Shown piece after piece: positions 7,211-16,104 of a DNA stretch of 32,963 bases (the stretch's first letter is position 1; every line of letters begins with the position of its first letter). The stretch spans positions 32,226-65,188 of the forward strand of contig DDXB01000061.1 in assembly GCA_002347405.1 (NCBI GenBank), written 5' to 3'. The position numbers were made by a program, and so were the translations under genes. The notes below the pieces were generated by a model. The model worked only from the letters and a program-made list of their open reading frames with translations. It made no database searches and was not told the origin of the DNA. The DNA comes from Rhodocyclaceae bacterium UBA2271 (GTDB lineage Bacteria > Pseudomonadota > Gammaproteobacteria > Burkholderiales > Rhodocyclaceae).

Positions 7211-9271
7211 ATGCCCTTTAAGTTGCCTACATTTGGTCGCGCTAAAGCGACGTCGGATCAGCCGGCCGCAACAGCAGCAGGGGACGCAGCCAAGCAACAA
7301 GCCCGGCTGCCGCTGATCGGCAACAAGCCGGCCAACGTGCAACTGCAGATTCTTGGCGCGGCTTCCTCCTTTTTCCTGATTCTGCTGGTGTTCGTGCTGT
7401 GGCAACAAATCCGCACTACTGAACAACGCGACACCCACCGGGCCGTGGTGGCGGAAATGCGGGTGTTCTCCCTGCTGATCGGCAAAGGCGCGGTGCGCGT
7501 GTCGACCCAGGCATCGGCCAACGATTTCCTCGAAATCCAGCAAGGCCGCGGGCGCTTTGACAAATTGCTCGGCCTTCTGGCTGCCGGCGGCAGCGACATC
7601 GGTTTCACCGCGGTTCCCGTCGATGCCGAACTGCGCCCTGCGGTCGATAAAGTCGGTGAAATCTGGAAAACCCTGGACCAGGCGCTGGCCACGGTGCTGG
7701 CCAAGGAACAATCCCTCCGCGCACTCGATGCCAGCAGCAAAAAAGCCGCCGCCGCCGCGGCGGTGATCGCCAATCTGGCCCAGGACAAACCAGCCTTGCA
7801 GGAAATCGCCAGGAATGCCGGTGGCGCCTCGCGCCGTACCCGCGCGGTCATGTTTTTGCCGCCGCCGCAGCACCTGGAGTCCTTCGACGTGCTGAGGAGC
7901 AACCTGCGCTTCCTTGCCGAACGCGCGGATGGTGCAATCCAGGCCGTCGACGAGAAAGACCGCGCGGCAATGGCGAAGGCGTTTGCCGACATGGCCTCGG
8001 TCGGCGAGGACTTTGAACTCGACATTCTGGCGATTGACGCGGCCAAGGCCGGCGCCACGAAGCTGCAGCCGCTGGCCGAGCAGTTGGCCGCCGAGACCGA
8101 GGGGCTGTTCAATGCTCTGGGTGCGCGCGCCGAAGGGGGCGCCACCGCCACCATCGTGATCGTGGCGTCCGGCACCCTGGTGCTGTTGTTGTCATTCCTG
8201 ATGCTGCGGGTTTTCAACGACGACATTCAATCCCGCCGACTCGAAGCCGAGCGGCAGCGGCGCGAGGCCGAAGCGGTCAAGGACGCGAACCAACAGGCCA
8301 TTTTGCGACTCATGAACGAGATGGGCGATCTCGCCGACGGCGACCTGACGGTGCGCACCACGGTGACCGAAGACATCACTGGCGCCATCGCCGACTCGGT
8401 GAACTACGCCATTGAAGAAATGGCGGTGCTGGTGAAGCAGATTAACGAATCTGCCGACCAGGTCGCCGCAGCTTCGGGTTCCACGCAGGACACTTCGAAA
8501 CAGCTGCTTGAAGCCACCGAGCGCCAGTCCCGCGAAATCCAGCAGACCAGTGCGCAAGTTCTGGAAATGGCCGATTCGATGACTGCGGTTTCGGGCAGCG
8601 CGCTTGAGTCGGCAAAGGTCGCCAATCAGTCACTCGAGGCCGCCCAGAAGGGCGCCAGCGCGGTGGAAAACTCGATCAAGGGCATGAACGAAATCCGCGG
8701 CCAGATTCAGGAAACCTCGAAACGGATCAAGCGTCTCGGCGAATCGTCGCAGGAGATCGGCGAGATCGTGGAGTTGATCTCGGACATTACCGAACAGACC
8801 AACGTGCTGGCGCTTAACGCCGCCATTCAGGCGGCCTCGGCCGGTGAGGCGGGGCGCGGCTTCACGGTGGTGGCGGAAGAGGTGCAGCGACTGGCCGAAC
8901 GTTCCGGCGAGGCGACCAAGCAGATCGCGGCGATCGTCAAGACCATTCAGGCGGATACCCACGATGCCGTTTCGGCCATGGAATATTCGACGCAGGGCGT
9001 GGTCGAGGGGGCCAAGCTTTCCGACGCCGCCGGCCAGGCGCTGGGGGAAATCTCCAGCGTGTCGCAGACGCTGGCCGAACTGATTGGCAAGATCTCGACG
9101 GACACGCAGCATCAGGCCAGCGTGGCTACCGGCGTGGCCTCGGCCATGGAGGACATCCGTCAGATTACCGACCAGACCACGGAAGGTACCAAGCGCACGG
9201 CCGTGTCGATTGGCGAGTTGGCCAATCTCTCGGCCGAATTCAAGCGTTCGGTGGCGGGCTTCAAGGTCTGA
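7211..9271 (+). CDS. pilJ: PilJ methyl-accepting chemotaxis receptor
   Basis: 686-residue inner-membrane receptor of the Pil-Chp system. TM1 is at about residues 39-62 (QILGAASSFFLILLVFVLWQQI), a helical periplasmic PilJ-type sensor module follows, TM2 is at about 310-335 (TIVIVASGTLVLLLSFLMLRVF), then a HAMP-like linker and the cytoplasmic signalling coiled coil. The hairpin tip EIVELISDITEQTNVLALNAAIQAASAGEAGRGFTVVAEEVQRLAER is the conserved kinase-contact region. AGGGAAAA lies a few bases before the ATG. The protein ends SAEFKRSVAGFKV, with no CheR/CheB-docking pentapeptide. No cheR (pilK) or cheB (chpB) homologue lies in this operon, so adaptation by methylation would need enzymes encoded elsewhere. 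Confidence 0.94.
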   Translation: MPFKLPTFGRAKATSDQPAATAAGDAAKQQARLPLIGNKPANVQLQILGAASSFFLILLVFVLWQQIRTTEQRDTHRAVVAEMRVFSLLIGKGAVRVSTQASANDFLEIQQGRGRFDKLLGLLAAGGSDIGFTAVPVDAELRPAVDKVGEIWKTLDQALATVLAKEQSLRALDASSKKAAAAAAVIANLAQDKPALQEIARNAGGASRRTRAVMFLPPPQHLESFDVLRSNLRFLAERADGAIQAVDEKDRAAMAKAFADMASVGEDFELDILAIDAAKAGATKLQPLAEQLAAETEGLFNALGARAEGGATATIVIVASGTLVLLLSFLMLRVFNDDIQSRRLEAERQRREAEAVKDANQQAILRLMNEMGDLADGDLTVRTTVTEDITGAIADSVNYAIEEMAVLVKQINESADQVAAASGSTQDTSKQLLEATERQSREIQQTSAQVLEMADSMTAVSGSALESAKVANQSLEAAQKGASAVENSIKGMNEIRGQIQETSKRIKRLGESSQEIGEIVELISDITEQTNVLALNAAIQAASAGEAGRGFTVVAEEVQRLAERSGEATKQIAAIVKTIQADTHDAVSAMEYSTQGVVEGAKLSDAAGQALGEISSVSQTLAELIGKISTDTQHQASVATGVASAMEDIRQITDQTTEGTKRTAVSIGELANLSAEFKRSVAGFKV

Positions 9272-9302
9272 TCCCGCGCGGCGATCCTCCGGTCATTAAT
9301 CC

Positions 9303-12300
9303 ATGAACATGGCGACAGAACTGGATATCGGCCCACTCACCTGGGTCAAGGGCGAGATTGATCTCGCGTTCGAGCGCGCCAGCGAGGCTCTCGGCCAGTT
9401 CGCGGGTAGCCATGAAGTCAAGCAGATTGCCATGGCGCGCAATCAACTGCGCCAGGCACGCGGCGCCCTGACGATCGTCGGCCTGGCGGGCGTCACCCAG
9501 TTTGCCGAAGCCATTGAGGCCCTGCTTGCCGGTTTCGAAGACGGCTCGATCGAGACCTCGCCGCAGGCCATAGAAGCCGGTCGCAAGGCTCTCAACGCCA
9601 TTCGCCAATACCTCGACGATCTGGTTGATGGCTGGCCAGACCAGCCGCTGCGGTTGTTGCCGGCTTACCGTGAGCTTGCCGTGGCGCGCGGCCTGCCAGT
9701 ACCGCTGCCCACCGAGTTGTTCTTCCCGGACCTGACGTTGCGTCCACCGCGGCGCGAGCATGAACCCGTCGCGCTGGGCGGCGAAACGCTGAAGGCTCGC
9801 ATCAAAAAGGCATGCGTCGAGTTCCAGCGTGGCCTGCTCAAGTCGCTGAAGCATGATCCGCGCGGTCCCGCCAGGATGCGCGACGCAGTGGCGATCGTCG
9901 AAATGACCCAGACCCAGGCAGCTCCCCGTGCCTTCTGGTGGGCAAGCATGGCGTTTTTCGATGCGCTCGCCGCTGGCGGGATTGTCGCCGACAGCAGTAT
10001 CAACAAGCTGTGTGGCCGGATCGAGGGCCAGTTGCGCAAGATGCTCGGGGGGGCAAGCAAGGTGCCCGACCGACTGATGCGCGATGTGCTCTATTACGTG
10101 GCGCGTGCTCCGCACGGTTCAGACCAACTTGAAGCGGTGCGCGCCGCGTATCGTCTGGGTGGACTCATTCCCGCGGTGGGCGAGACGCAGGACATCACGC
10201 CGCTCAAACCTTTGCTGCGTGCCAGCCGCGAACTGCTGGCAACCACCAAGGATCACTGGAACCGCTATTGCTCTGGCACGACGGTGGCACTCGCGCAGTT
10301 TTTCGACGGCGCGACACAGATTGCTGCGCGCGTCGCCGAGCTCGGCCAGCCGGATATTGCCCGACTCGCTGCCGTGTTGCTGGAAACCGCCAAAGCCATC
10401 CATGCCGCCCCTGCGCGCCACAATGACGCTTCCGCAATCGAGGTGGCCACTGCCCTGTTGCTGCTCGAAGGAGCGCTCGAAAACTTCTCCGAAATCGGCG
10501 AAGAATTCACCCATCAGGTTGATACTGTTGCCGGGCGATTGTCGGCGCTGCTGCGAGGCGAGGAGTTGTCGGCGCTGGAACTGCCGCAACTCGACGAGAT
10601 GTCGCGCAAGGCGCAGGAGCGTTTGCTCATGCACCAGGTGGCGAAGGAAATTCTCGTCAGCCTCGCCGTCATCGAACAGACGCTCGACACCTTCTTCCGC
10701 AACCCGGTCCAGCGTGAAGATCTTGCCCACCTGAACAAGCCGCTGAACCAGATCACCGGGGCACTCACGGTACTGGGCCAGGATCGCGCCGTTGAAGTCC
10801 TGCGCGAATGCGGGAAGCGGATTGCCAGTTTCCGTGACGAAATGTACATGCCGGAGCAGACCGACTTCGAGGAAGTCGCCGCGATGCTTTCCGGTCTCGG
10901 TTTCTTTGTCGAGAAATTGCAGTTCGGTTCGGCCGATATCGATGCCATCCTCAACCCTGCCCCGGCTGCCTTACCCGCCGATGATGCGGGCGGGTCAAGC
11001 ATCGAACAGGATATCTACAAGGCGCTGACCCAGACCCAGATCCTCGCCGCCCAGTTGAAGGCCACGCCGTACGCGGAACAAGGCGGCCTGCGCGTAGAAC
11101 TGAAGCAGAATCTGGAGACCTTGCGCGAGGACGCCCAGCTGCTTGCCGACCATGACCTCGCCGACCAGGCGAGTTTCGCGATCTCGGCGATCGACAACGA
11201 CCAGACGGCGGTGGCCATCGATGCTGCGCTCGAGATCAAAAGCGAGAAAACTCGACCCGCACCCGTGGCGCCTTCTGCCGAAACCGTGCGCCTGGCCGCG
11301 TCGAGCAACGCCGAGATCGATGCCGAAATACTTTCGATTTTCCTCGAAGAAGGTCATGAAGTGCTGGCGACCATCGCCGCCGCCCTGCCCCAGCTGGCCA
11401 GGCAACCGCATGATCGTGAAACCCTGACGACGGTGCGCCGCAGTTTCCATACCCTCAAAGGCAGCGGCCGCATGGTTGGCCTGACCGACCTGGGCGAGAC
11501 CGCCTGGGCCGTGGAGCAGACACTCAACAAATGGTTGCAGGAGGAACAACCTGCCACACCGCCGTTACTGGCAATGCTTGAGAATGCCCGTGTCCTGTTC
11601 CGGGATTGGGTTGCGCAGCTTGAAGCCGATGGCGCGACCTGGCATGACGCGACGGCTCTGGTCGCGGAGTGCGAGCACTTGCGCAGCCTGCTGGAGGTCG
11701 CGCCTGAGATAGCAGAGGAGGCCGCCGCACTGCCGATCGAGGCCGCTGAAGACCTCGTGGCGGAAGCTGTTGCGGACGACACGATCGGGCCGGTTGACAC
11801 ACCTGATGAAATACCTGCGCCGGAGCTTGCCGATGCGGCTTTGCCGGATCTGTTTGCCGCGTCGCCAGCCGAACCATTGCCCGAGACCGTCATGGTCGGC
11901 GATCTGGAAATCTCGCGGACCCTTCACGAACTTTATCTGGCCGAGGCGCAGGGCCATCTCGCAGGATTGCAGGCAGGGCTGGAGAGTGATGGAGAAGTTG
12001 ACCGCGAATTACTGCGCTTGGCGCACACGCTTGCCGGAATTTCTGCCACCACCGGTTTGCAGGCCGTGCAAGGCGTTGCCCATGCCCTGGAACTCGCCTT
12101 TGGTCGTTTGATATCAGCCGAGGTGGCACCCGACGAGGCGCAACGCATGCTGATGGCGCGCGCGGTCGGCGCACTGGATGGAATGGTTGGTGCGATCGCC
12201 GAATTGCGCCTGCCAGCACCGGAAGCCGGGTTGGCTGCTGAGCTCGACAGCTTGATGCCACCCGTGGCCGCATCACCCGCAACTGAAGATGCGGCTCCGG

Positions 12301-14798
12301 AAATACCCGCCACTGAACTCCCGCCCGAGGCGGCAAACGCGCCTGAGTTTGCTGCAGCGCTGACCGACGCAGCCGACGAAGATCTGACTTTCGATCCCAT
12401 GTCTCTCGACATGACGCATTTGCCAGGCGTCGCGCCGGCGGCCCCGGCCCCGGCTGCAGAGACCCCTGCCGCAGAAGAAGAATTACCAGAATTGCCTGGC
12501 GAGGAAGATGAACGCCGCCAGTCGCGCTTGCGAGATGAACTCGATCCGCAGTTATTGCCCTTCTTCCTCGACGAGTCGCATGACCTGATGCGCGAGATTG
12601 GCGACGAATTGCGCAACTGGCGCGCGCGGCCCGCCGATGTCGGCATCGCCAACCAGCTGCGGCGCTTGCTGCATACGCTGAAAGGCAGTGCGCGCATGGC
12701 TGGCGCCATGAGCATCGGCGAAATCGTGCACGGTCTCGAAACCCGCATCGAGGTGTCCTCCGACATCACCCCGGGCTTCCTCGACGAGGTCGAGGCCTCC
12801 TACGACCGCAGTGCGATGTTGATCGACAAACTGCGTCGCTTCGGTGATGTCGATGCTGTCGATCCTGCCGCGCCAACCGAAACGACGGCCGCTGGCGCAG
12901 CCGGCACGCCGGAGTCGACCGCAGCTGTCCTGCACCAGCCTGCCGCCACGGCCCCAGCCGAGGAAGTTCTGGCCCGCCCCAGCTTGCGCGTGCGTGCCGA
13001 CCTCGTCGACAAGCTGGTCAACGAGGCGGGCGAGATGGCGATTGCCCGCGCCCGTGTCGAGGATGAAATGCGCACCGTCAAGGCCGCACTGCTGGAATTG
13101 ACCGAAAACGTCATCCGCCTGCGTGGCCAGTTGCGCGAGATCGAGATCCAGGCCGAGTCGCAAATGCAGTCCCAGTTGGCAGAAGCCCAGGTGCGCGACG
13201 CCAATTTCGATCCGCTCGAATTCGACCGGTTCACCCGCTTCCAGGAGCTGACGCGGATGATGGCCGAGAGCGTGAACGACGTCTCGACGGTACAGCATAA
13301 CCTGCTGCGCAACCTTGACCACGCCGATGCTGCGCTGGTTGCCCAGACGCGCCTCAACCGCGATCTGTCGCAGGCGCTGATGAGCGTGCGCATGGTGCCG
13401 TTCTCCTCGGTCGCCGACCGGCTCTACCGCGTCGTGCGGCAGACCGCCAAGGAACTCGACAAGCGCGTCAACCTCGATATCCGCGGCGGTCAGACCGAAC
13501 TCGACCGTTCGGTGCTGGAAGCGATGACCGGTCCGGTCGAACACCTGTTGCGCAATGCCGTGGCGCATGGCCTTGAGGGTCGAGCGGCGCGCGCGGCTAC
13601 GGCGAAGCCGGAGATCGGCGAGATACAACTGACCCTGGCGCAGGCCGGCAACGAAGTGCTGATCGAGATGAGCGACGATGGCGCCGGTCTCGATCTGGAG
13701 CGGATTCGCACCCGCGCCATCGAGCATGGCCTGCTCGGTGCCGATGAGTCAGCTGATGACGCCCGTGTCATGGGCATGATCTTCCAGCCCGGTTTCTCGA
13801 CCGTCACCGAAGTGACCGAGGTTGCCGGTCGCGGCATCGGCATGGACGTCGTCAAGAATGAGACGGCCAACCTGGGTGGCCGCATCGAAGTCGAATCCGA
13901 ACCGGGCCAGGGCGCACGCTTCCGCATCTATCTGCCATTGACGCTGGCGGTAGCCCAGGCCGTGCTGATCCGTTCCGGCAATCACGTCTATGCAATTCCC
14001 TCGGCGATGGTCGAGCAGGTCAGCGAGCTGAAACCCGAGGTGATTGCAAACATCCGCGCGGCCAACGGCACCGATTGGATGGGCAACCACTACACCTGGC
14101 ATTACATCGGCCGCCTGCTGGGCGATCCCCATGCCCAGCCGATACCGGCGCGGCGCCACTGGCTGATGCTGATCAAGGGCTTGGGTGCGCATAGCCAGCG
14201 TATCGCCCTCGAAGTCGACACACTGCGCGGCAACCGGGAAGTCGTGGTCAAGAATATCGGCCCGCAGCTGGCGCGCGTAATTGGCATCGCCGGGGCCACC
14301 GTGCTGGGTGAGGGCTCGGTGGCGCTGATCATCAACCCGATCGCCCTGGCCAGCCGTGAGGCTGCACCGCTCGCCCTTTCCCAGACCATGATCCGGCGGA
14401 TTGGCGACGAGGTGGCGGCCATCCCCGCGACACCGACGATAATGGTGGTCGACGATTCGCTCACCGTGCGCAAGATCACCGGCCGCCTGCTGGCGCGTGA
14501 GGGCTATCAGGTCATCACAGCCAAGGATGGTGTCGACGCCCTCGAACAGCTCACCGATATCGTGCCCGATGTCATGCTGGTCGACATCGAAATGCCGCGC
14601 ATGGACGGTTTCGACCTGACACGCAATGTCCGCAACGACAAACGCACGAAGGACGTGCCGATCATCATGATCACCTCGCGCATTGCCGACAAACACCGCA
14701 ACTACGCGATGGAGATCGGCGTCAATCACTATCTGGGCAAGCCCTACGATGAAGGCGAGCTGCTGGCGCTGATCGCTACGCTGATCGTTAAGAAGTAG
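9303..14798 (+). CDS. pilL: PilL/ChpA hybrid chemotaxis histidine kinase
   Basis: 1831-residue CheA-like kinase of twitching motility. Three phosphotransfer domains carry a histidine: H716 (SFHTLKGSGRMVG), H908 (LAHTLAGISATTG, degenerate) and H1124 (LLHTLKGSARMAG). The first ~640 residues are helical and look like Hpt folds without the histidine. Acidic Ala/Pro-rich linkers lie at about 785-870 and 975-1070. The dimerisation helices begin near 1235 (LRVRADLVDKLVNEAGEMA); the ATPase has N-box N1418 (LLRNAVAHGLE), MSDDGAGLD and GRGIGMDVV near 1510. A CheW domain spans about 1545-1690 and a C-terminal receiver has phospho-acceptor D1761 (LVDIEMPRMDGFD). Pseudomonas ChpA has more histidine-bearing Hpt domains. 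The start has no good ribosome binding site, and an ATG two codons later is equally likely. Confidence 0.94.
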   Translation: MNMATELDIGPLTWVKGEIDLAFERASEALGQFAGSHEVKQIAMARNQLRQARGALTIVGLAGVTQFAEAIEALLAGFEDGSIETSPQAIEAGRKALNAIRQYLDDLVDGWPDQPLRLLPAYRELAVARGLPVPLPTELFFPDLTLRPPRREHEPVALGGETLKARIKKACVEFQRGLLKSLKHDPRGPARMRDAVAIVEMTQTQAAPRAFWWASMAFFDALAAGGIVADSSINKLCGRIEGQLRKMLGGASKVPDRLMRDVLYYVARAPHGSDQLEAVRAAYRLGGLIPAVGETQDITPLKPLLRASRELLATTKDHWNRYCSGTTVALAQFFDGATQIAARVAELGQPDIARLAAVLLETAKAIHAAPARHNDASAIEVATALLLLEGALENFSEIGEEFTHQVDTVAGRLSALLRGEELSALELPQLDEMSRKAQERLLMHQVAKEILVSLAVIEQTLDTFFRNPVQREDLAHLNKPLNQITGALTVLGQDRAVEVLRECGKRIASFRDEMYMPEQTDFEEVAAMLSGLGFFVEKLQFGSADIDAILNPAPAALPADDAGGSSIEQDIYKALTQTQILAAQLKATPYAEQGGLRVELKQNLETLREDAQLLADHDLADQASFAISAIDNDQTAVAIDAALEIKSEKTRPAPVAPSAETVRLAASSNAEIDAEILSIFLEEGHEVLATIAAALPQLARQPHDRETLTTVRRSFHTLKGSGRMVGLTDLGETAWAVEQTLNKWLQEEQPATPPLLAMLENARVLFRDWVAQLEADGATWHDATALVAECEHLRSLLEVAPEIAEEAAALPIEAAEDLVAEAVADDTIGPVDTPDEIPAPELADAALPDLFAASPAEPLPETVMVGDLEISRTLHELYLAEAQGHLAGLQAGLESDGEVDRELLRLAHTLAGISATTGLQAVQGVAHALELAFGRLISAEVAPDEAQRMLMARAVGALDGMVGAIAELRLPAPEAGLAAELDSLMPPVAASPATEDAAPEIPATELPPEAANAPEFAAALTDAADEDLTFDPMSLDMTHLPGVAPAAPAPAAETPAAEEELPELPGEEDERRQSRLRDELDPQLLPFFLDESHDLMREIGDELRNWRARPADVGIANQLRRLLHTLKGSARMAGAMSIGEIVHGLETRIEVSSDITPGFLDEVEASYDRSAMLIDKLRRFGDVDAVDPAAPTETTAAGAAGTPESTAAVLHQPAATAPAEEVLARPSLRVRADLVDKLVNEAGEMAIARARVEDEMRTVKAALLELTENVIRLRGQLREIEIQAESQMQSQLAEAQVRDANFDPLEFDRFTRFQELTRMMAESVNDVSTVQHNLLRNLDHADAALVAQTRLNRDLSQALMSVRMVPFSSVADRLYRVVRQTAKELDKRVNLDIRGGQTELDRSVLEAMTGPVEHLLRNAVAHGLEGRAARAATAKPEIGEIQLTLAQAGNEVLIEMSDDGAGLDLERIRTRAIEHGLLGADESADDARVMGMIFQPGFSTVTEVTEVAGRGIGMDVVKNETANLGGRIEVESEPGQGARFRIYLPLTLAVAQAVLIRSGNHVYAIPSAMVEQVSELKPEVIANIRAANGTDWMGNHYTWHYIGRLLGDPHAQPIPARRHWLMLIKGLGAHSQRIALEVDTLRGNREVVVKNIGPQLARVIGIAGATVLGEGSVALIINPIALASREAAPLALSQTMIRRIGDEVAAIPATPTIMVVDDSLTVRKITGRLLAREGYQVITAKDGVDALEQLTDIVPDVMLVDIEMPRMDGFDLTRNVRNDKRTKDVPIIMITSRIADKHRNYAMEIGVNHYLGKPYDEGELLALIATLIVKK

Positions 14799-14802
14799 CC
14801 CG

Positions 14803-14877
14803 CCCCCTCCCGACCCTCGCGGGAGAGGGAAACTATCTGCCTCCTCTCTCCCTCTGGGAGAGAGGGTTTGGCCCGGC
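14803..14877. repeat. Dispersed repeat family 2, copy 1 (double hairpin after pilL)
   Basis: Two hairpins directly follow the pilL stop. The second is perfect: CCTCTCTCCC (14843-14852), loop TCT, GGGAGAGAGG (14856-14865). The first, built from CTCCCG and CGGGAG, is degenerate. The region shares the words GGGAGAGGGAA, CTATCTGCCTCCTCTCTCCC and TTGGCCCGGCG with the copy at 18192-18312. It may also act as a weak terminator for the pil operon, although only GTTTGG follows the stem. Confidence 0.8.
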
Positions 14878-14939
14878 GGCGAGGCTGCTTGGGGGGGCTT
14901 TTCACCCCGTCCCCTGTCGGTGCGAGTTGCCTTGTTTGA

Positions 14940-14985
14940 CGCCGTACCCCATGCGGGGCATTTCATCCCGCCAGCGCCGACTTTT
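14940..14985 (-). repeat. Dispersed repeat family 1, copy C (long form, intergenic)
   Basis: Reverse-oriented long form, 46 nt, with the same core, 21-nt middle block and CGGCG end as copy B; the two differ at a single base. It lies between the family 2 hairpins and the CopZ-like gene and ends 12 nt before that gene's ATG, so it forms part of the immediate 5' leader. Confidence 0.9.
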
Positions 14986-14997
14986 GACTGAAACATC

Positions 14998-15411
14998 ATG
15001 GCTGATTGCTGTGCCGTATCTGACCACCCGAACAAGCGCCGCTGCCCGGTGCATGGGGGGGAATGTGCCGAGGTTCAGGTCAATACCATCTCGCATCACA
15101 TCCGGGAGGCGTGGTGCTGGGAGAGCAAGGATCAGCGCTATTATTTCTGCGACGACCCGGCTTGTGAGGTTGTCTATTTCGGCGCAGACAATTCCGTCAT
15201 CCTGAAAACGCAACTCCGCACCACGGTGGGCGCGAAAGAGTCCATGCCCGATGCATTGCTGTGCTACTGCTACGGCGTGACTCGCGCTGTAGCGCGGAGT
15301 GAGCCGCGCGCGCGCGAATTCGTGGTGGCGCAAACCCGGCGTGGTTTGTGTTCGTGCGAAATCAGCAATCCTTCTGGCCGTTGCTGCCTGAAAGACTTTC
15401 CGCCAAACTGA
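14998..15411 (+). CDS. CopZ-like iron-sulfur metallochaperone domain protein
   Basis: 137-residue Cys-rich soluble protein resembling the N-terminal half of Archaeoglobus CopZ, which binds one zinc and one [2Fe-2S] cluster; the C-terminal copper-binding HMA half is absent. Cysteines lie at 4, 5, 16, 23, 40, 51, 56, 89, 91, 118, 120, 129 and 130. The block AWCWESKDQRYYFCDDPACEVVYF fits the zinc-binding part. The stretch LLCYCYGVTR ... GLCSCEISNPSGRCC fits the BFD-like [2Fe-2S] part, with C89, C91, C120 and C129 or C130 the probable ligands. Family members are often annotated as putative iron-sulfur metallochaperones. No copper ATPase or copper regulator is nearby, so a copper role is not supported by context. 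It follows the pil operon on the same strand after about 200 nt of repeats. Confidence 0.8.
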   Translation: MADCCAVSDHPNKRRCPVHGGECAEVQVNTISHHIREAWCWESKDQRYYFCDDPACEVVYFGADNSVILKTQLRTTVGAKESMPDALLCYCYGVTRAVARSEPRAREFVVAQTRRGLCSCEISNPSGRCCLKDFPPN

Positions 15412-15466
15412 GGTGGAATGGCGCGTTTCCCGGCGCCGCAGCGGTTTGCCTGGCCCGTTGACACAG

Positions 15467-15490
15467 AAAGTCGGCGCTGACGGTACGGCG
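15467..15490 (+). repeat. Dispersed repeat family 1, copy D (short form, intergenic)
   Basis: AAAGTCGGCGCTGACGG followed by TACGGCG. The middle block is missing here with slightly different edges from the other short copies, keeping the TA. It lies between the CopZ-like gene and yqgE, flanked by TTGACA (15458-15463) and TACAAT (15497-15502). Confidence 0.8.
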
Positions 15491-15525
15491 ACGGATTACA
15501 ATTGAGGGACATTTTGAGTCAGCCT

Positions 15526-16104
15526 ATGTCTATTGAGCCCATCAGTCTCGCCAACCATTTCCTGATCGCCATGCCCGCCATGACCGATCCGAATTTTGCC
15601 CGTACGTTGACCTATCTGTGCGAGCACAATGCCGGCGGCGCGCTCGGCATCATCGTCAATCGGCCGCTCGATTTGAGCCTCGGCACACTCTTCGAACGCG
15701 TCAATATTCCGCTGACGCCGGGTGAAACCGAGTCGAAGTACCGCGATCTGCCGGTTTTCTTCGGCGGCCCGGTACAGCCCGAACGGGGTTTTGTCCTGCA
15801 CCGGCCGGCCGGCAGCTGGCAATCGACGCTTAACGTCACCAGCGAGATCGGCCTGACCAGTTCGCGTGACATCCTGCAGGCGATGAGCAGCGACGGCGAG
15901 CCCAGCGAGATCCTGATGTCACTGGGTTATTCCGGCTGGGCGGCCGGCCAGCTCGAGTGGGAGCTGTCGCAGAACGCCTGGCTCACCGTCCCCGCGGACC
16001 CTGCCATCATCTTCAACCTGCCGGCCGAGGAGCGCTTGCCGGCCGCGATGCAACTGCTGGGGGTCGATTTCGCCAACCTGTCGGATGTGGCGGGGCATGC
16101 CTGA
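15526..16104 (+). CDS. yqgE: YqgE/AlgH family protein (UPF0301)
   Basis: 192-residue cytoplasmic protein of the conserved UPF0301 family, whose biochemical role is not established. The family signature is clear: ANHFLIAMPAMTDPNFARTLTYLCEHNAGGALGIIVNRPLDLSLGTLFE near the N-terminus, VFFGGPVQPERGFVLH, and SLGYSGWAAGQLEWELSQNAWLTVPAD. The start at ATG 15526 gives MSIEPISLANHFLIAMPA, matching the usual family N-terminus. TTG codons at 15502 and 15514 are in frame, and the GAGGGA at 15504-15509 is better spaced for TTG 15514, so a four-residue longer protein is possible. It begins the yqgE-ruvX-pyrR unit and overlaps the likely ruvX start. Confidence 0.92.
   Translation: MSIEPISLANHFLIAMPAMTDPNFARTLTYLCEHNAGGALGIIVNRPLDLSLGTLFERVNIPLTPGETESKYRDLPVFFGGPVQPERGFVLHRPAGSWQSTLNVTSEIGLTSSRDILQAMSSDGEPSEILMSLGYSGWAAGQLEWELSQNAWLTVPADPAIIFNLPAEERLPAAMQLLGVDFANLSDVAGHA

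Noticed and set aside
12552..15035. Long antisense open frames under the 3' part of pilL
   Set aside because: They are shadows of the pilL reading frame; their products show no family motif, and one merely reads through intergenic repeats.
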